Shown in pieces: positions 1-7,194 of a stretch of 20,123 bases of DNA; position 1 is the first letter of the stretch; every line of letters begins with the position of its first letter. Origin of the DNA: Anaerolineales bacterium (GTDB lineage Bacteria > Chloroflexota > Anaerolineae > Anaerolineales > DRMV01). The DNA lies in assembly GCA_015494815.1 (NCBI GenBank), contig WGAK01000010.1, forward strand, positions 1 through 20,123, given 5' to 3'. Position numbers and translations under genes: made by a program. The notes under the pieces were generated by a model. The model made no database searches, was not told the origin of the DNA, and saw only the letters and a program-made list of their open reading frames with translations.

Positions 1-1
1 C

Positions 2-856
2 ATGCCGAGCCTGTATGCGACCGCGTTCGAGTTGGTGATGTATGGCCTGCTGGTGCTCACCGCGCGTCACGCCTGGCGTACCGGGGGTGGGTGGGGCCTG
101 GTGCGTCTGTTGAGCGGCGTGGTGTATGGCGTGGTGCTCGAGGCCGCGACCATCCAACAGGTGGCGGCCTATGAGTACGGACGCTTTTGGGTCATGGTCA
201 CGCCTGAGGTGCCGTTGGCCATCGGCGTGGGGTGGGGCGTCATCGTGTACGGCGCGCGGCTGTATACCCAGGCCCTCGCGCTGCCGGGCTGGCTGCGGGC
301 CGTGCTTAACGGCTTGCTGGCCTTGAACATTGACCTGGCGATGGACGTGGTCGCCATTCGGCTGGGCTTTTGGGATTGGGGGCAGGGGTTGAATTTCCAA
401 TACTTCGGCGTGCCGTGGGGCAATTTTTGGGCCTGGTTCTGGGTCGTGTGGGGGTTCACCCTGGTGTGGGAAACGGGCACCTGGCGGGGCCTGGGGCGTT
501 GGCTTCAGCCGTGGGTTGCCCTCGGCTTTGGCCTGCTGGTGGTGCTGGGCACCAACGCGCTGTTCGTGTTCTACCTGCGCCCCCGGGGATGGGATACCGC
601 CGCGGTGGCCGTGGAACTGCTCGTTGCGTTGGCCCTGGCGCTGCGCAGCGGCTTTTGGCGGCGCTGGCGCGGCTGCCCCCATCCTCTGGCGGCCGTCGTC
701 GCGGGCGCCTTCCACGGCTACTTCCTCCTCGCAGGGCTGCTTTCGGGCGCCCTGCTGAAGCCGCCCGTGTTGCTGTTGCCCGCGCTGCTCATGCTGGCCC
801 TGGCCGAGGCGCTCTACCGGCGCTTGCCGCGGGCCGCGTGCCCGGCCGACGCCTGA
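2..856 (+). CDS. Multi-pass membrane protein, carotenoid biosynthesis (CruF/DUF422)-like
   Basis: The frame encodes about 284 residues dominated by hydrophobic helices (roughly residues 8-22, 34-50, 68-88, 98-118, 136-156, 170-192, 198-215 and 225-270). The stretch at residues 110-150, with a D-x-x-M-D-V-V-A-I-R motif, then G-F-W-D-W and F-G-V-P-W-G-N-F-W-A-W-F, resembles the signature of the DUF422 family, which includes the carotenoid 1',2'-hydratase CruF. That assignment rests on motif resemblance only, and the substrate is unknown. The first ATG lies at the very edge of the window, so the true start may be further upstream. The stop codon is one base from the end of the convergent carboxyltransferase gene, with no terminator between them. 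No carotenoid gene is visible nearby, so a different membrane role is possible. Confidence 0.6.
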   Translation: MPSLYATAFELVMYGLLVLTARHAWRTGGGWGLVRLLSGVVYGVVLEAATIQQVAAYEYGRFWVMVTPEVPLAIGVGWGVIVYGARLYTQALALPGWLRAVLNGLLALNIDLAMDVVAIRLGFWDWGQGLNFQYFGVPWGNFWAWFWVVWGFTLVWETGTWRGLGRWLQPWVALGFGLLVVLGTNALFVFYLRPRGWDTAAVAVELLVALALALRSGFWRRWRGCPHPLAAVVAGAFHGYFLLAGLLSGALLKPPVLLLPALLMLALAEALYRRLPRAACPADA

Positions 857-857
857 G

Positions 858-2507
858 TCACATCCGAAACACCCCGAAGTGGCCCGGCTCATAAGGCGCG
901 TGCAGCACCACATCCAGGGCCAGGCCCAGCACCGCGCGGGTCTCCGCGGGGTCCAAAATGCCGTCGTCCCACAGTCGCGCGGTGGCGTAGTAGGGATTGC
1001 CCTCGCGCTCGTATTTTTCCAAAATGGGCGCTTTGAACGCGGCGGCCTCGTCGCCCTCCAGAGGCGGCAGGCCCTCCCGCTCGCGCTGGTTGTTCTTGAC
1101 CGTGAGCAGCACATTGGCGGCCTGTTCGCCTCCCATCACGCTGATGCGGCTGTTGGGCCAGGTCCACAAGAAGCGGGGCCGGTAGCCGCGGCCGGCCATC
1201 GCGTAGTTGCCCGCGCCGAACGAGCCGCCGATGATGACCGTGATTTTGGGCACCGTGGCGTTGGCCACCGCGTGCACCATCTTGGCGCCGTCCTTGGCAA
1301 TGCCCCCGGCCTCGTATTCCTTCCCCACCATGAAGCCGGTGATGTTTTGCAGGAACAACAGCGGCAGGCCCCGCTGCTGACACAGTTCGATGAAGTGGGT
1401 GCCTTTGAGCGCGCTCTCGCTGAAGAGCACGCCGTTGTTGGCGATGATGCCCACGGGGTAACCGTGAATGCGCGCGAAGCCCGTGACCAGGGTCGTGCCG
1501 TAGCGGGCCTTGAACTCCTGAAAACGGCTGCCGTCCACCAGGCGGGCGATGATTTCACGCACATCGTAGGTCTCGCGGAAGGTGCGGGGCAGGATGCCGT
1601 AAATCTGGTCCGCGGGATACAGCGGGTCTTCGGGCTCGGCCAGGTCCAAAAAGTCCACCCAGCGGGGGGCGGGGGAACGGCGTTGCGGCAGCGCGGCTAC
1701 GATATGGCGGGCGATTTCCAGGGCCTGTTCGTCGTCCTCGGCGTAGTGGTCGGCCACGCCCGAGATGCGGGTGTGCACATCCGCGCCGCCCAATTCCTCC
1801 GCGCTCACCCGCACGCCCGTGGCGGCCTGCACCAGCGGCGGTCCGCCCAAGAAAATGGCGCCGGTGCCCTTGACGATAACGGCCTCGTCGCTCATGGCCG
1901 GTACATACGCGCCCCCCGCGGTGCTGTGCCCCATCACCACCGCGATTTGCGGAATGCCCTGCGCGCTCATGCGCGCCTGGTTGTAGAAGATGCGCCCGAA
2001 ATGCTCCGCATCGGGGAAGACCTCGGCCTGGAGCGGCAAAAACGCGCCGCCGGAATCCACCAAATAGATGGTAGGAAGGTGATTTTCGGCTGCAATCTGC
2101 TGGGCGCGCAAATGCTTCTTCACCGTCAGCGGGAAGTAGGTGCCGCCCTTGACCGTGGCGTCGTTGGCCACAATCATGACCGTGCGCCCCGCCACCCGTC
2201 CGATGCCGGTGACGATGCCCGCGGACGGCACGGGGCCGTAGGTCTCGTCGTACACGCCCCAGGCGGCCAGGGGCGAGAGTTCCAGAAAAGGCGAGCCGGG
2301 GTCCAGCAAACGCCGAATGCGTTCGCGCACGAACAGTTTGCCCTGCGCGGCGATGCGCCGGTGGTATTTTTCCGCGCCGCCGCGGCGCACCTGGGCCAGA
2401 CGCTGGTGCAGTTCCTCGGCCAGCCCGCGGTGGTGGGCGTCGTTGGCCCGAAAGCCGGGGTCATGGGGTTGGACGAAGGTGGGGAGCGGTTCGCCGATGG
2501 GGTTCAT
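858..2507 (-). CDS. mccB: Acyl-CoA carboxylase carboxyltransferase subunit (methylcrotonyl-CoA carboxylase beta type)
   Basis: This 549-residue protein is the carboxyltransferase half of a biotin-dependent acyl-CoA carboxylase. It moves CO2 from carboxybiotin to an acyl-CoA, probably 3-methylcrotonyl-CoA in leucine breakdown. Both crotonase-fold halves are present. The first glycine-rich CoA/oxyanion segment is G-H-S-T-A-G-G-A-Y-V-P-A near residues 193-204, and the second is G-G-S-F-G-A-G-N-Y-A-M in the C-terminal half. The segments V-K-G-G-T-Y-F-P-L-T-V-K-K-H, I-F-Y-N-Q-A-R-M-S-A-Q-G-I-P-Q and the C-terminal F-G-V-F-R-M are typical of MCC beta rather than propionyl-CoA carboxylase. Length matches the family. 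The frame stays open far upstream, but that part overlaps the next gene. I chose the ATG at 2507 because homology begins there and AGGTG precedes it. The biotin carboxylase/BCCP subunit is not in the window, so substrate choice is inferred. Confidence 0.9.
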   Translation of the reverse strand: MNPIGEPLPTFVQPHDPGFRANDAHHRGLAEELHQRLAQVRRGGAEKYHRRIAAQGKLFVRERIRRLLDPGSPFLELSPLAAWGVYDETYGPVPSAGIVTGIGRVAGRTVMIVANDATVKGGTYFPLTVKKHLRAQQIAAENHLPTIYLVDSGGAFLPLQAEVFPDAEHFGRIFYNQARMSAQGIPQIAVVMGHSTAGGAYVPAMSDEAVIVKGTGAIFLGGPPLVQAATGVRVSAEELGGADVHTRISGVADHYAEDDEQALEIARHIVAALPQRRSPAPRWVDFLDLAEPEDPLYPADQIYGILPRTFRETYDVREIIARLVDGSRFQEFKARYGTTLVTGFARIHGYPVGIIANNGVLFSESALKGTHFIELCQQRGLPLLFLQNITGFMVGKEYEAGGIAKDGAKMVHAVANATVPKITVIIGGSFGAGNYAMAGRGYRPRFLWTWPNSRISVMGGEQAANVLLTVKNNQREREGLPPLEGDEAAAFKAPILEKYEREGNPYYATARLWDDGILDPAETRAVLGLALDVVLHAPYEPGHFGVFRM

Positions 2508-2553
2508 GGTGCACCTGCCTGGTGGGGCTTCGAGCCGGCGTCGTCGGCACAGA

Positions 2554-2559
2554 ATTATA
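2554..2559 (-). promoter_or_regulatory. Candidate -10 box for mccB
   Basis: A perfect TATAAT on the minus strand lies about 47 bases upstream of the mccB start codon in otherwise GC-rich DNA. No good -35 hexamer sits at 16-18 bases upstream, where a hairpin stands instead. The gene could also be read through from the upstream oxidoreductase. Confidence 0.35.
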
Positions 2560-2574
2560 CCCGACGAAGCCAAA

Positions 2575-2600
2575 CGGGGCGGCCGCTGCCGACCGCCCCG
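2575..2600 (-). terminator. Hairpin between the oxidoreductase gene and mccB
   Basis: CGGGGCGG (2575-2582) and CCGCCCCG (2593-2600) form a perfect 8-bp stem with a 10-base loop. Read on the minus strand it is followed by TTTGGCTT, a weak U-tract. It lies 27 bases past the oxidoreductase stop codon and just upstream of the mccB -10 box, as expected for a terminator separating two units. Confidence 0.4.
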
Positions 2601-2626
2601 CCCTTGGCGCGTGGTTGCGCGGGCCC

Positions 2627-3952
2627 TCAGGCCAGGCCCAGCGCGGCCAGCATGGCCGCGTTGGAGTCGAACTTGAACTCCGGCAGGCCCCGTTTCTCGG
2701 CCTCGGCCCGCTCGATGGCTTCCAACTTCTGCACTTGCTCCCAGGTAATCACCGGCTTGGACACTTTGGCCTGGATGGTGTCCACCAGCGCGTCCAGGTT
2801 CACGGCCGTGGGCGGCAAGGTCTGCAGATATTGCCATACGGCCTGCGCGGCCCGCTCGCCGTCTTTGCGGGCGATGCCCACCAGACCGTCGCTGGGGTTG
2901 CGGGCCCAACCCGCCACGAAGACGCCCTCGATGGGCTGCTTCTGGTCGGGGTCGTACGCCTCGTACGAAATGCCGTCCACCGGGAAGCGCGGCTCGGGGT
3001 TGGTGGCGTAGGCGTTCCACTCTAACGGCAGGCCGAAGTTCGGGTCCACCCGGTCACCGATGGAGAAGATGACCGTGTCCACATCCAGCACATACGAGGT
3101 GCCCGTGTATTCGGGCCGGGTGCGCTCGCCCTTCCAGACCAGGCGGGTGTCGGCCAACTCGAGGCCCTTGACTCGCCCTTGCTCATCGCCCAAAATGGCC
3201 TTGGGCGACGAGAGGAAGCGGAAGCGGAAGACCGTGGGCGAACCGGTCTCTTTGGCCTTGGCCATCATGCCCAGGATGTGTTGCTTGGCCGCTTCGGGGT
3301 CCTGCCCCGGGGCCAGGCGGTCCTTGATGCGCTCGATTTCGCGCTCGAAGTCGTCCAGGTCCAGATTCCTGGCGAAGCGGGCGAATTCCTTTTTGTCGAA
3401 CTTGACCTCAAAGGGCCCACGGCGGGCCACCGCGTACACCTCGTCCACCCGCTTGTCTTTGACCAGCCAGGTGGCGATGTCGGCCATCACATTGCCCACG
3501 CCGATGATGGCGACCTTGCGGCCGATGGCGAAGTCCTGCTGGCTGTAGGGGGGCAGGTGGTTGTAGTGATAGACGATTTCCTTGGCGTGGTACACGCCGG
3601 TCAGGTCCTCACCCGGGATGTTCAGCCGCTTGGTGCCCTGAGCGCCCGTGGTCACCAGCAGGGCCTGAAAGCCCAGGTCCCGCAAATCGTCCAGGGTCAG
3701 GTCTTGGCCCACGGTGATGTGGCCCAAATACACGATGCCCGGCGTAGACAGGATGCGGCGGAACTGCTTGCGCAGGCCCTCCTTCATCTTATATTTGTCG
3801 TAATAGATGCCATATTCGGCCAGGCCGCCGGGTTTGATGTCCCGATTGAAGATGACCACCTTCGCGCCCTTGGACGCCAGTTCTCGGGCCGCATACAAGC
3901 CGGCCGGGCCCGCGCCAATTACGGCCACCAGATAACCTTGTTCGTTTGCCAT
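2627..3952 (-). CDS. FAD/NAD(P)-dependent oxidoreductase, ferredoxin-NADP reductase (adrenodoxin reductase) type
   Basis: The 441-residue product is a two-dinucleotide-binding-domain flavoprotein. The N-terminal FAD site is V-I-G-A-G-P-A-G at residues 11-18, followed by the K-P-G-G-L region near 40-44. T-T-G-A-Q-G at 101-106 is the usual central motif. A second nucleotide site, G-V-G-N-V-M-A-D at 151-158, is the NADP-site variant typical of adrenodoxin/FprA-type ferredoxin reductases and glutamate synthase small subunits. The C-terminal G-W-A-R-N-P-S-D-G-L-V-G stretch closes the FAD domain. There is no N-terminal Fe-S cluster domain. The likely role is electron transfer between NAD(P)H and a ferredoxin or partner enzyme, but the partner is not in the window. 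The start at 3952 is preceded by GGAGGA at good spacing and gives the FAD motif its usual N-terminal position. Confidence 0.8.
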   Translation of the reverse strand: MANEQGYLVAVIGAGPAGLYAARELASKGAKVVIFNRDIKPGGLAEYGIYYDKYKMKEGLRKQFRRILSTPGIVYLGHITVGQDLTLDDLRDLGFQALLVTTGAQGTKRLNIPGEDLTGVYHAKEIVYHYNHLPPYSQQDFAIGRKVAIIGVGNVMADIATWLVKDKRVDEVYAVARRGPFEVKFDKKEFARFARNLDLDDFEREIERIKDRLAPGQDPEAAKQHILGMMAKAKETGSPTVFRFRFLSSPKAILGDEQGRVKGLELADTRLVWKGERTRPEYTGTSYVLDVDTVIFSIGDRVDPNFGLPLEWNAYATNPEPRFPVDGISYEAYDPDQKQPIEGVFVAGWARNPSDGLVGIARKDGERAAQAVWQYLQTLPPTAVNLDALVDTIQAKVSKPVITWEQVQKLEAIERAEAEKRGLPEFKFDSNAAMLAALGLA

Positions 3953-4023
3953 GGGTCGTTCCTCCAAGGAGAAATTGCGCGTCGGGCACGCGCGATAATA
4001 TACCAAGCCCGCACACCGCGGTG

Positions 4024-4052
4024 ATTATAGCCGCATTGGCCCGCCCTGACAA
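4024..4052 (-). promoter_or_regulatory. Sigma-70-type promoter for the FAD oxidoreductase
   Basis: On the minus strand TTGTCA (4052-4047) and TATAAT (4029-4024) are separated by exactly 17 bases, one mismatch from consensus. The expected start is near 4017, giving a leader of about 65 bases to the ATG at 3952. A perfect 10-bp palindrome, CACCGCGGTG (4014-4023), covers the predicted start point and may be an operator. A second TATA-rich stretch lies at 3995-4003. Confidence 0.65.
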
Positions 4053-4131
4053 GTGAGGTTTGGCAGGGGGAAGGTGCTGAGGCCCGCGGGCGGGGCTGGA
4101 ACGGTCGCGTGGCCCCGGCCAGGGCAGGGCC

Positions 4132-5187
4132 TTAGCGCCGCGCCGTGGGTGTGGCGGTCGCGGAGGCCGTGGCCGTGGCCGCGGGCAGTTCCCACGACAG
4201 CAGCAGCCGCAGCGCGGCCAGGTTCTGCGGCAGGTCCAGGTCCTGGTGCGTACTCAGTTCCACATCCACCGCGGGGGTGTCGAAGGTGAAGGCCACCCAG
4301 TCCACCAACTGGCCGGTGAGTTGGCAGCCGCCGTCCGCGGGAGGGTAGCGGTAGCCCGTGACCTGGGCGATGGCCTGGGCCAGCCGGGTCGAGCGCGGGC
4401 CGGGCGCGTCGGGCCACCCCGCGGGAAAGACCCCCAGCGCGGCGCTGTGGTAACTCACCAGCGCCTCCAGATGCACATCGGGCCGCAACAAGAAGTCCCG
4501 CAACGCCTGGGTCTCGGGCTCTGAGAACGGCGCGGGCCCCGCGGTGATGGGCGCGTAGGCCCAGCAGCCGCTGCGGTCCCAATCGGGCGCCCAGTTCCAG
4601 TCGAAGTTGCGGTTCAAATCCACGCCGTGCGCGTTGGCCCGGCCCAGCACGCCTTTTTGGCGTTCGTACCCGTCGGGGTTGAGGTTGGGCAGCACGAACA
4701 AGGTGACCTCGGGCGGCACCGTGATGCGCCCCTGCCGCAACGCGTCCAGCAAAGCCTCGGCCAGCGCCACCGTGTTCCACTCGTAGCCGCCGTGGATGCC
4801 GGCCACCACCATGCGTTGATGGGGGCCATGACCAAAGCGATAGACGGTCAGCGGGCGTCCTTCCACCGAGGTGCCGATGACCAGCGACCCGCGGTCGGGG
4901 ATGGGCGGCAGGGTCGCGGTGGGCGAGGGCGTCAGGGTGGGCGACGCTGACGGCGTGGGCGCGGGCGTGGCCGACGGCGGAGGAGCAGTGGGCGTGGCCG
5001 CGGATGGGGCGGTCGGGGTGCTGGCCGGCGGCACCGTGGGCAACAGCGTGGGCAGGGGGACGGTCGCGCGGCGACCCAGCCACCACAGCCCGGCCAGCAA
5101 ACCTACCACGGCCAGGCCGCTCGCGAGGCCCAACCCGATACCCAGCAAGGCGGCGCGCCACGGTGCGCGAGATGTCGAGGCCGGCAT
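4132..5187 (-). CDS. Membrane-anchored M14 zinc carboxypeptidase
   Basis: The 351-residue protein has a short cytoplasmic N-terminus, one membrane helix (about residues 12-37), a Pro/Thr/Ala/Ser-rich linker (about 43-97) and an M14 metallopeptidase domain (about 100-335). Visible active-site features are H132 with E136 in I-H-G-G-Y-E-W-N (zinc), N192-R193 in D-L-N-R-N-F (carboxylate binding), H247 in S-Y-H-S (third zinc ligand) and E310 in V-D-V-E-L-S (general base). It should therefore act outside the membrane, trimming C-terminal residues from peptides or cell-wall peptides; the substrate is unknown. A short Ala/Thr-rich tail (about 335-351) follows the domain. Of two in-frame ATGs (5193 and 5187) I chose 5187, because GGGAGG lies six bases upstream of it but abuts the first. 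Confidence 0.85.
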   Translation of the reverse strand: MPASTSRAPWRAALLGIGLGLASGLAVVGLLAGLWWLGRRATVPLPTLLPTVPPASTPTAPSAATPTAPPPSATPAPTPSASPTLTPSPTATLPPIPDRGSLVIGTSVEGRPLTVYRFGHGPHQRMVVAGIHGGYEWNTVALAEALLDALRQGRITVPPEVTLFVLPNLNPDGYERQKGVLGRANAHGVDLNRNFDWNWAPDWDRSGCWAYAPITAGPAPFSEPETQALRDFLLRPDVHLEALVSYHSAALGVFPAGWPDAPGPRSTRLAQAIAQVTGYRYPPADGGCQLTGQLVDWVAFTFDTPAVDVELSTHQDLDLPQNLAALRLLLSWELPAATATASATATPTARR

Positions 5188-5256
5188 GGTCATCCTCCCA
5201 GAACGAGCGCCCAGGTCGCTGCCGCAGCCGGACGCGGCTCGCCGGGCGTGACCTGT

Positions 5257-5264
5257 AGTATAAT
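5257..5264. promoter_or_regulatory. Overlapping divergent -10 elements between the M14 peptidase and the fucose synthase gene
   Basis: AGTATAAT reads as TATAAT on the plus strand (5259-5264), facing the fucose synthase gene, and as TATACT on the minus strand (5262-5257), facing the peptidase gene. Neither has a convincing -35 hexamer. The leaders would be about 94 bases (plus) and about 63 bases (minus). This is the only TATA-like site in the 177-base divergent gap. Confidence 0.35.
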
Positions 5265-5364
5265 GGCATCCCATGAACAGGGCCATGCGGCCTCCGGCCA
5301 GGCGAAGATTGGACTTTAGCAGGTGCCGGGTCGCATGGTCTTATCTTGCCAGTGGAGGACAGGT

Positions 5365-6321
5365 ATGGCCGGGTTCCCCTGGGCCGATGTGCGGGTGACC
5401 GTGACGGGCGGCGGCGGCTTTTTGGGCTCGTATGTGGTGGACGAACTGCGCCGCCGCGGGGCCACGCAGGTTTTCATCCCCCGTAAGCGGGATTATGACC
5501 TGGTGCAGCACGACGCGGTGGTGCGCCTGTTGGACGACGCCCGGCCGGACATCATCATCCACCTGGCCGCGAATGTGGGCGGCATCGGCGCCAACCGGGC
5601 CCGCCCCGCGGAGTTCTTCTACGACAACCTGATGATGGGTGTGCAATTGATGCACGAGGCCTGGAAGCGGGGCGTGCGGAAGTTTGTCGCCATCGGCACC
5701 GTGTGCGCGTACCCCAAGTTCACGCCTGTGCCTTTCAAGGAAGACGACCTCTGGAACGGCTACCCCGAGGAGACCAACGCGCCCTATGGGCTGGCCAAGA
5801 AGATGCTGCTGGTGCAGGCCCAGGCCTATCGCCAGCAATACGGCTTCAACGCCATCTTCCTGCTGCCGGCCAACCTGTACGGCCCCCGGGATAATTTTGA
5901 CCTGGAGACCTCCCATGTCATCCCGGCCATGATTCGCAAGTTCGTGGCGGCCAAGGAGACGGGCGGGCCCGTGGTGCTGTGGGGCGACGGCACGCCCACG
6001 CGCGAGTTCCTCTACGCCGCGGACGCGGCCGAGGCCATCGTCGAGGCGACCGAGAAGTACGACGGCCCCGAGCCGGTCAACATCGGCACGGGTGAGGAGA
6101 TTTCCATCCGCCGCCTGGCCGAGACCGTGGCCCGCATGGTGGGCTACACGGGCGACATCGTGTGGGACACCACCAAGCCCAACGGCCAGCCCCGCCGCAA
6201 GTTGGACACCAGCCGGGCCAAGGCCTACTTTGGCTGGGAGGCCAAGACGCCCTTCGACGAAGGCCTGCGCGCGACCATCGAGTGGTTCCTGGCCCATCGG
6301 GAGGAGATTGAGCGCGCGTGA
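5365..6321 (+). CDS. fcl: GDP-L-fucose synthase-like NAD(P)-dependent epimerase/reductase
   Basis: This 318-residue extended short-chain dehydrogenase closely follows the GDP-4-keto-6-deoxymannose epimerase/reductase pattern, which makes GDP-L-fucose for surface glycans. The nucleotide-binding motif is T-G-G-G-G-F-L-G at residues 14-21. The active-site region reads G-T-V-C-A-Y-P (111-117), with Thr at the usual Ser and the conserved Cys at 114. Catalytic Y141 and K145 lie in N-A-P-Y-G-L-A-K-K, and the later N-L-Y-G-P-R-D-N-F and S-H-V-I-P motifs are family-typical. The start at 5365 has GGAGGA five bases upstream. The partner GMD (mannose dehydratase) is not in the window, so the exact sugar is inferred. 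It lies upstream of the Wzm/Wzt exporter, separated from it by the AT-rich island. Confidence 0.85.
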   Translation: MAGFPWADVRVTVTGGGGFLGSYVVDELRRRGATQVFIPRKRDYDLVQHDAVVRLLDDARPDIIIHLAANVGGIGANRARPAEFFYDNLMMGVQLMHEAWKRGVRKFVAIGTVCAYPKFTPVPFKEDDLWNGYPEETNAPYGLAKKMLLVQAQAYRQQYGFNAIFLLPANLYGPRDNFDLETSHVIPAMIRKFVAAKETGGPVVLWGDGTPTREFLYAADAAEAIVEATEKYDGPEPVNIGTGEEISIRRLAETVARMVGYTGDIVWDTTKPNGQPRRKLDTSRAKAYFGWEAKTPFDEGLRATIEWFLAHREEIERA

Positions 6322-6330
6322 GTGGGGAAG

Positions 6331-6390
6331 GCGGTAAAGCGATAAGCGGTAAAGCGACAAGGCGGTAAGGCGTGAGGCGGATGGGCGAAT
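6331..6390 (+). repeat. Degenerate tandem repeat of 15-16 bases, four units
   Basis: Just after the fucose synthase stop codon, units begin at 6331, 6346, 6362 and 6377. Each starts GCGG and has the form GCGGTAAAGCGATAA, with decay in the last unit. A 12-bp perfect palindrome, AATCTGCAGATT (6388-6399), overlaps the end of the array. A 6-bp hairpin follows, TGCCTG/CAGGCA (6406-6421), with no U-tract directly behind it. The array marks the left edge of the AT-richer island. Confidence 0.5.
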
Positions 6391-6444
6391 CTGCAGATTT
6401 GCGGATGCCTGGCCTCAGGCACCTGCCCGTAAAAGGCGTTTTTG

Positions 6445-6453
6445 TGCTACACT
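6445..6453 (+). promoter_or_regulatory. Candidate extended -10 box for the nucleotidyltransferase
   Basis: TG-C-TACACT forms an extended -10 element 17 bases upstream of the start codon. It would put the transcript start next to or inside the ribosome binding site (AAGAGG at 6458-6463), leaving almost no leader. It is either a near-leaderless promoter or a chance match. Confidence 0.3.
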
Positions 6454-6470
6454 GGGGAAGAGGCTGAACG

Positions 6471-7136
6471 ATGTGGCAAACGCTTGAAGATATTGGGCGT
6501 GTGGTTCAAAACGCGGTCCTGTTCAATCCCCGGAATTGGAGCGGCCAAGCGATGCATTCCGGCCTGGGGCCTTCCCCCGTGGACGCGGTTCGGCGTTTGT
6601 TCGCTTTGTTGGCGACGCGGGAAATTGAGTATGTCCTGGTTGGGGGTATAGCCCTGCTGTATTATGTGGAAGGGCGCAACACGCAAGATTTGGACCTGGT
6701 GTTGGCGGCCCAAGATTTGGAAAAATTGCCCGAGATTGACATTGTCGAGCGGAATGTGTACTTCGCACGAGGAAAGTTCGAGGGCGTACGCGTGGATTTC
6801 CTGTTGACCAGCCATCCCCTGTTTCGGCGGGTGCAGAAGAAGTACGCCACCCGCGTGCAATTTTTAGGGCAAGAGGTGGGCCTGGGCACGGTGGAAGGCT
6901 TGTTGCTGCTCAAGATGTATGCGCTGCCGTCGTTGTATCGGCAGGGGGATTTTGCTCGAGTGAGTCTGTACGAGAATGATATTGCGACTTTGGTGTACAA
7001 GTACGAGCCCGATATGGCGAAGTTGTTGGAAGTGGTTGGCGAATATATTGGCGAGGGTGACAGGGCCTCGCTGCGGGATATTGTGGCAGAAATCCAGGCA
7101 CGGGTGCGCCGCTTCAAGCAGAGGCGGGATGGCTAA
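6471..7136 (+). CDS. AbiEii/MNT-like nucleotidyltransferase
   Basis: The 221-residue product carries the hallmarks of a polymerase-beta-superfamily nucleotidyltransferase of the AbiEii/MNT type. G58-G59 lie in Y-V-L-V-G-G-I-A, D73 and D75 in R-N-T-Q-D-L-D-L, a third acidic residue D109 in V-R-V-D-F-L, and the later L-L-L-L-K-M-Y-A segment carries the usual conserved Lys. Known relatives include toxins that add nucleotides to tRNA (AbiEii, MenT) and MNT-type antitoxins; which activity applies here cannot be read from sequence. No AbiEi-like or HEPN partner lies beside it. AAGAGG sits seven bases before the ATG. Base composition is clearly lower in GC than the flanks (28 G+C in bases 6961-7020, hand-counted), consistent with horizontal acquisition. 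Confidence 0.7.
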   Translation: MWQTLEDIGRVVQNAVLFNPRNWSGQAMHSGLGPSPVDAVRRLFALLATREIEYVLVGGIALLYYVEGRNTQDLDLVLAAQDLEKLPEIDIVERNVYFARGKFEGVRVDFLLTSHPLFRRVQKKYATRVQFLGQEVGLGTVEGLLLLKMYALPSLYRQGDFARVSLYENDIATLVYKYEPDMAKLLEVVGEYIGEGDRASLRDIVAEIQARVRRFKQRRDG

Positions 7137-7142
7137 GCGCGT

Positions 7143-7155
7143 ATCGTGTCACGAT
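7143..7155. promoter_or_regulatory. 13-bp inverted repeat upstream of the strong island promoter
   Basis: ATCGTG-T-CACGAT is a perfect inverted repeat with a single central base, ending six bases before the -35 box of the promoter at 7162. Its position suits a dimeric regulator. It also lies seven bases past the nucleotidyltransferase stop codon, but it cannot form a terminator hairpin with a one-base loop. Confidence 0.35.
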
Positions 7156-7161
7156 GAGATC

Positions 7162-7189
7162 TTGACAATCTTTGGAACAGCCCTATAAT
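7162..7189 (+). promoter_or_regulatory. Consensus sigma-70 promoter for the leader RNA and NYN nuclease
   Basis: TTGACA (7162-7167) and TATAAT (7184-7189) are both perfect hexamers, spaced 16 bases apart. The expected start is at 7195-7197. It is the best promoter in the window and lies about 140 bases upstream of the NYN start codon, an unusually long leader here. Confidence 0.8.
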
Positions 7190-7194
7190 TGAGG

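Noticed and set aside
879..3011. Long plus-strand open frame opposite the carboxyltransferase gene
   Set aside because: A GC-rich antisense shadow: low-complexity His/Gly/Ala composition, no recognisable domain, and it is opposite a clear family member.
2508..3020. Upstream in-frame extension of the carboxyltransferase gene (171 more codons)
   Set aside because: It overlaps the FAD oxidoreductase gene in another frame, is Arg/Gly-rich without family similarity, and the MCC beta homology begins at the ATG at 2507.
5263..5319. Mini open frame of 18 codons upstream of the fucose synthase gene
   Set aside because: Its ATG overlaps the -10 box, so it would not be transcribed from that promoter, and it has no ribosome site.
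6331..6390. CRISPR array
   Set aside because: The units are directly abutting, short and degenerate, with no spacers and no cas genes nearby.
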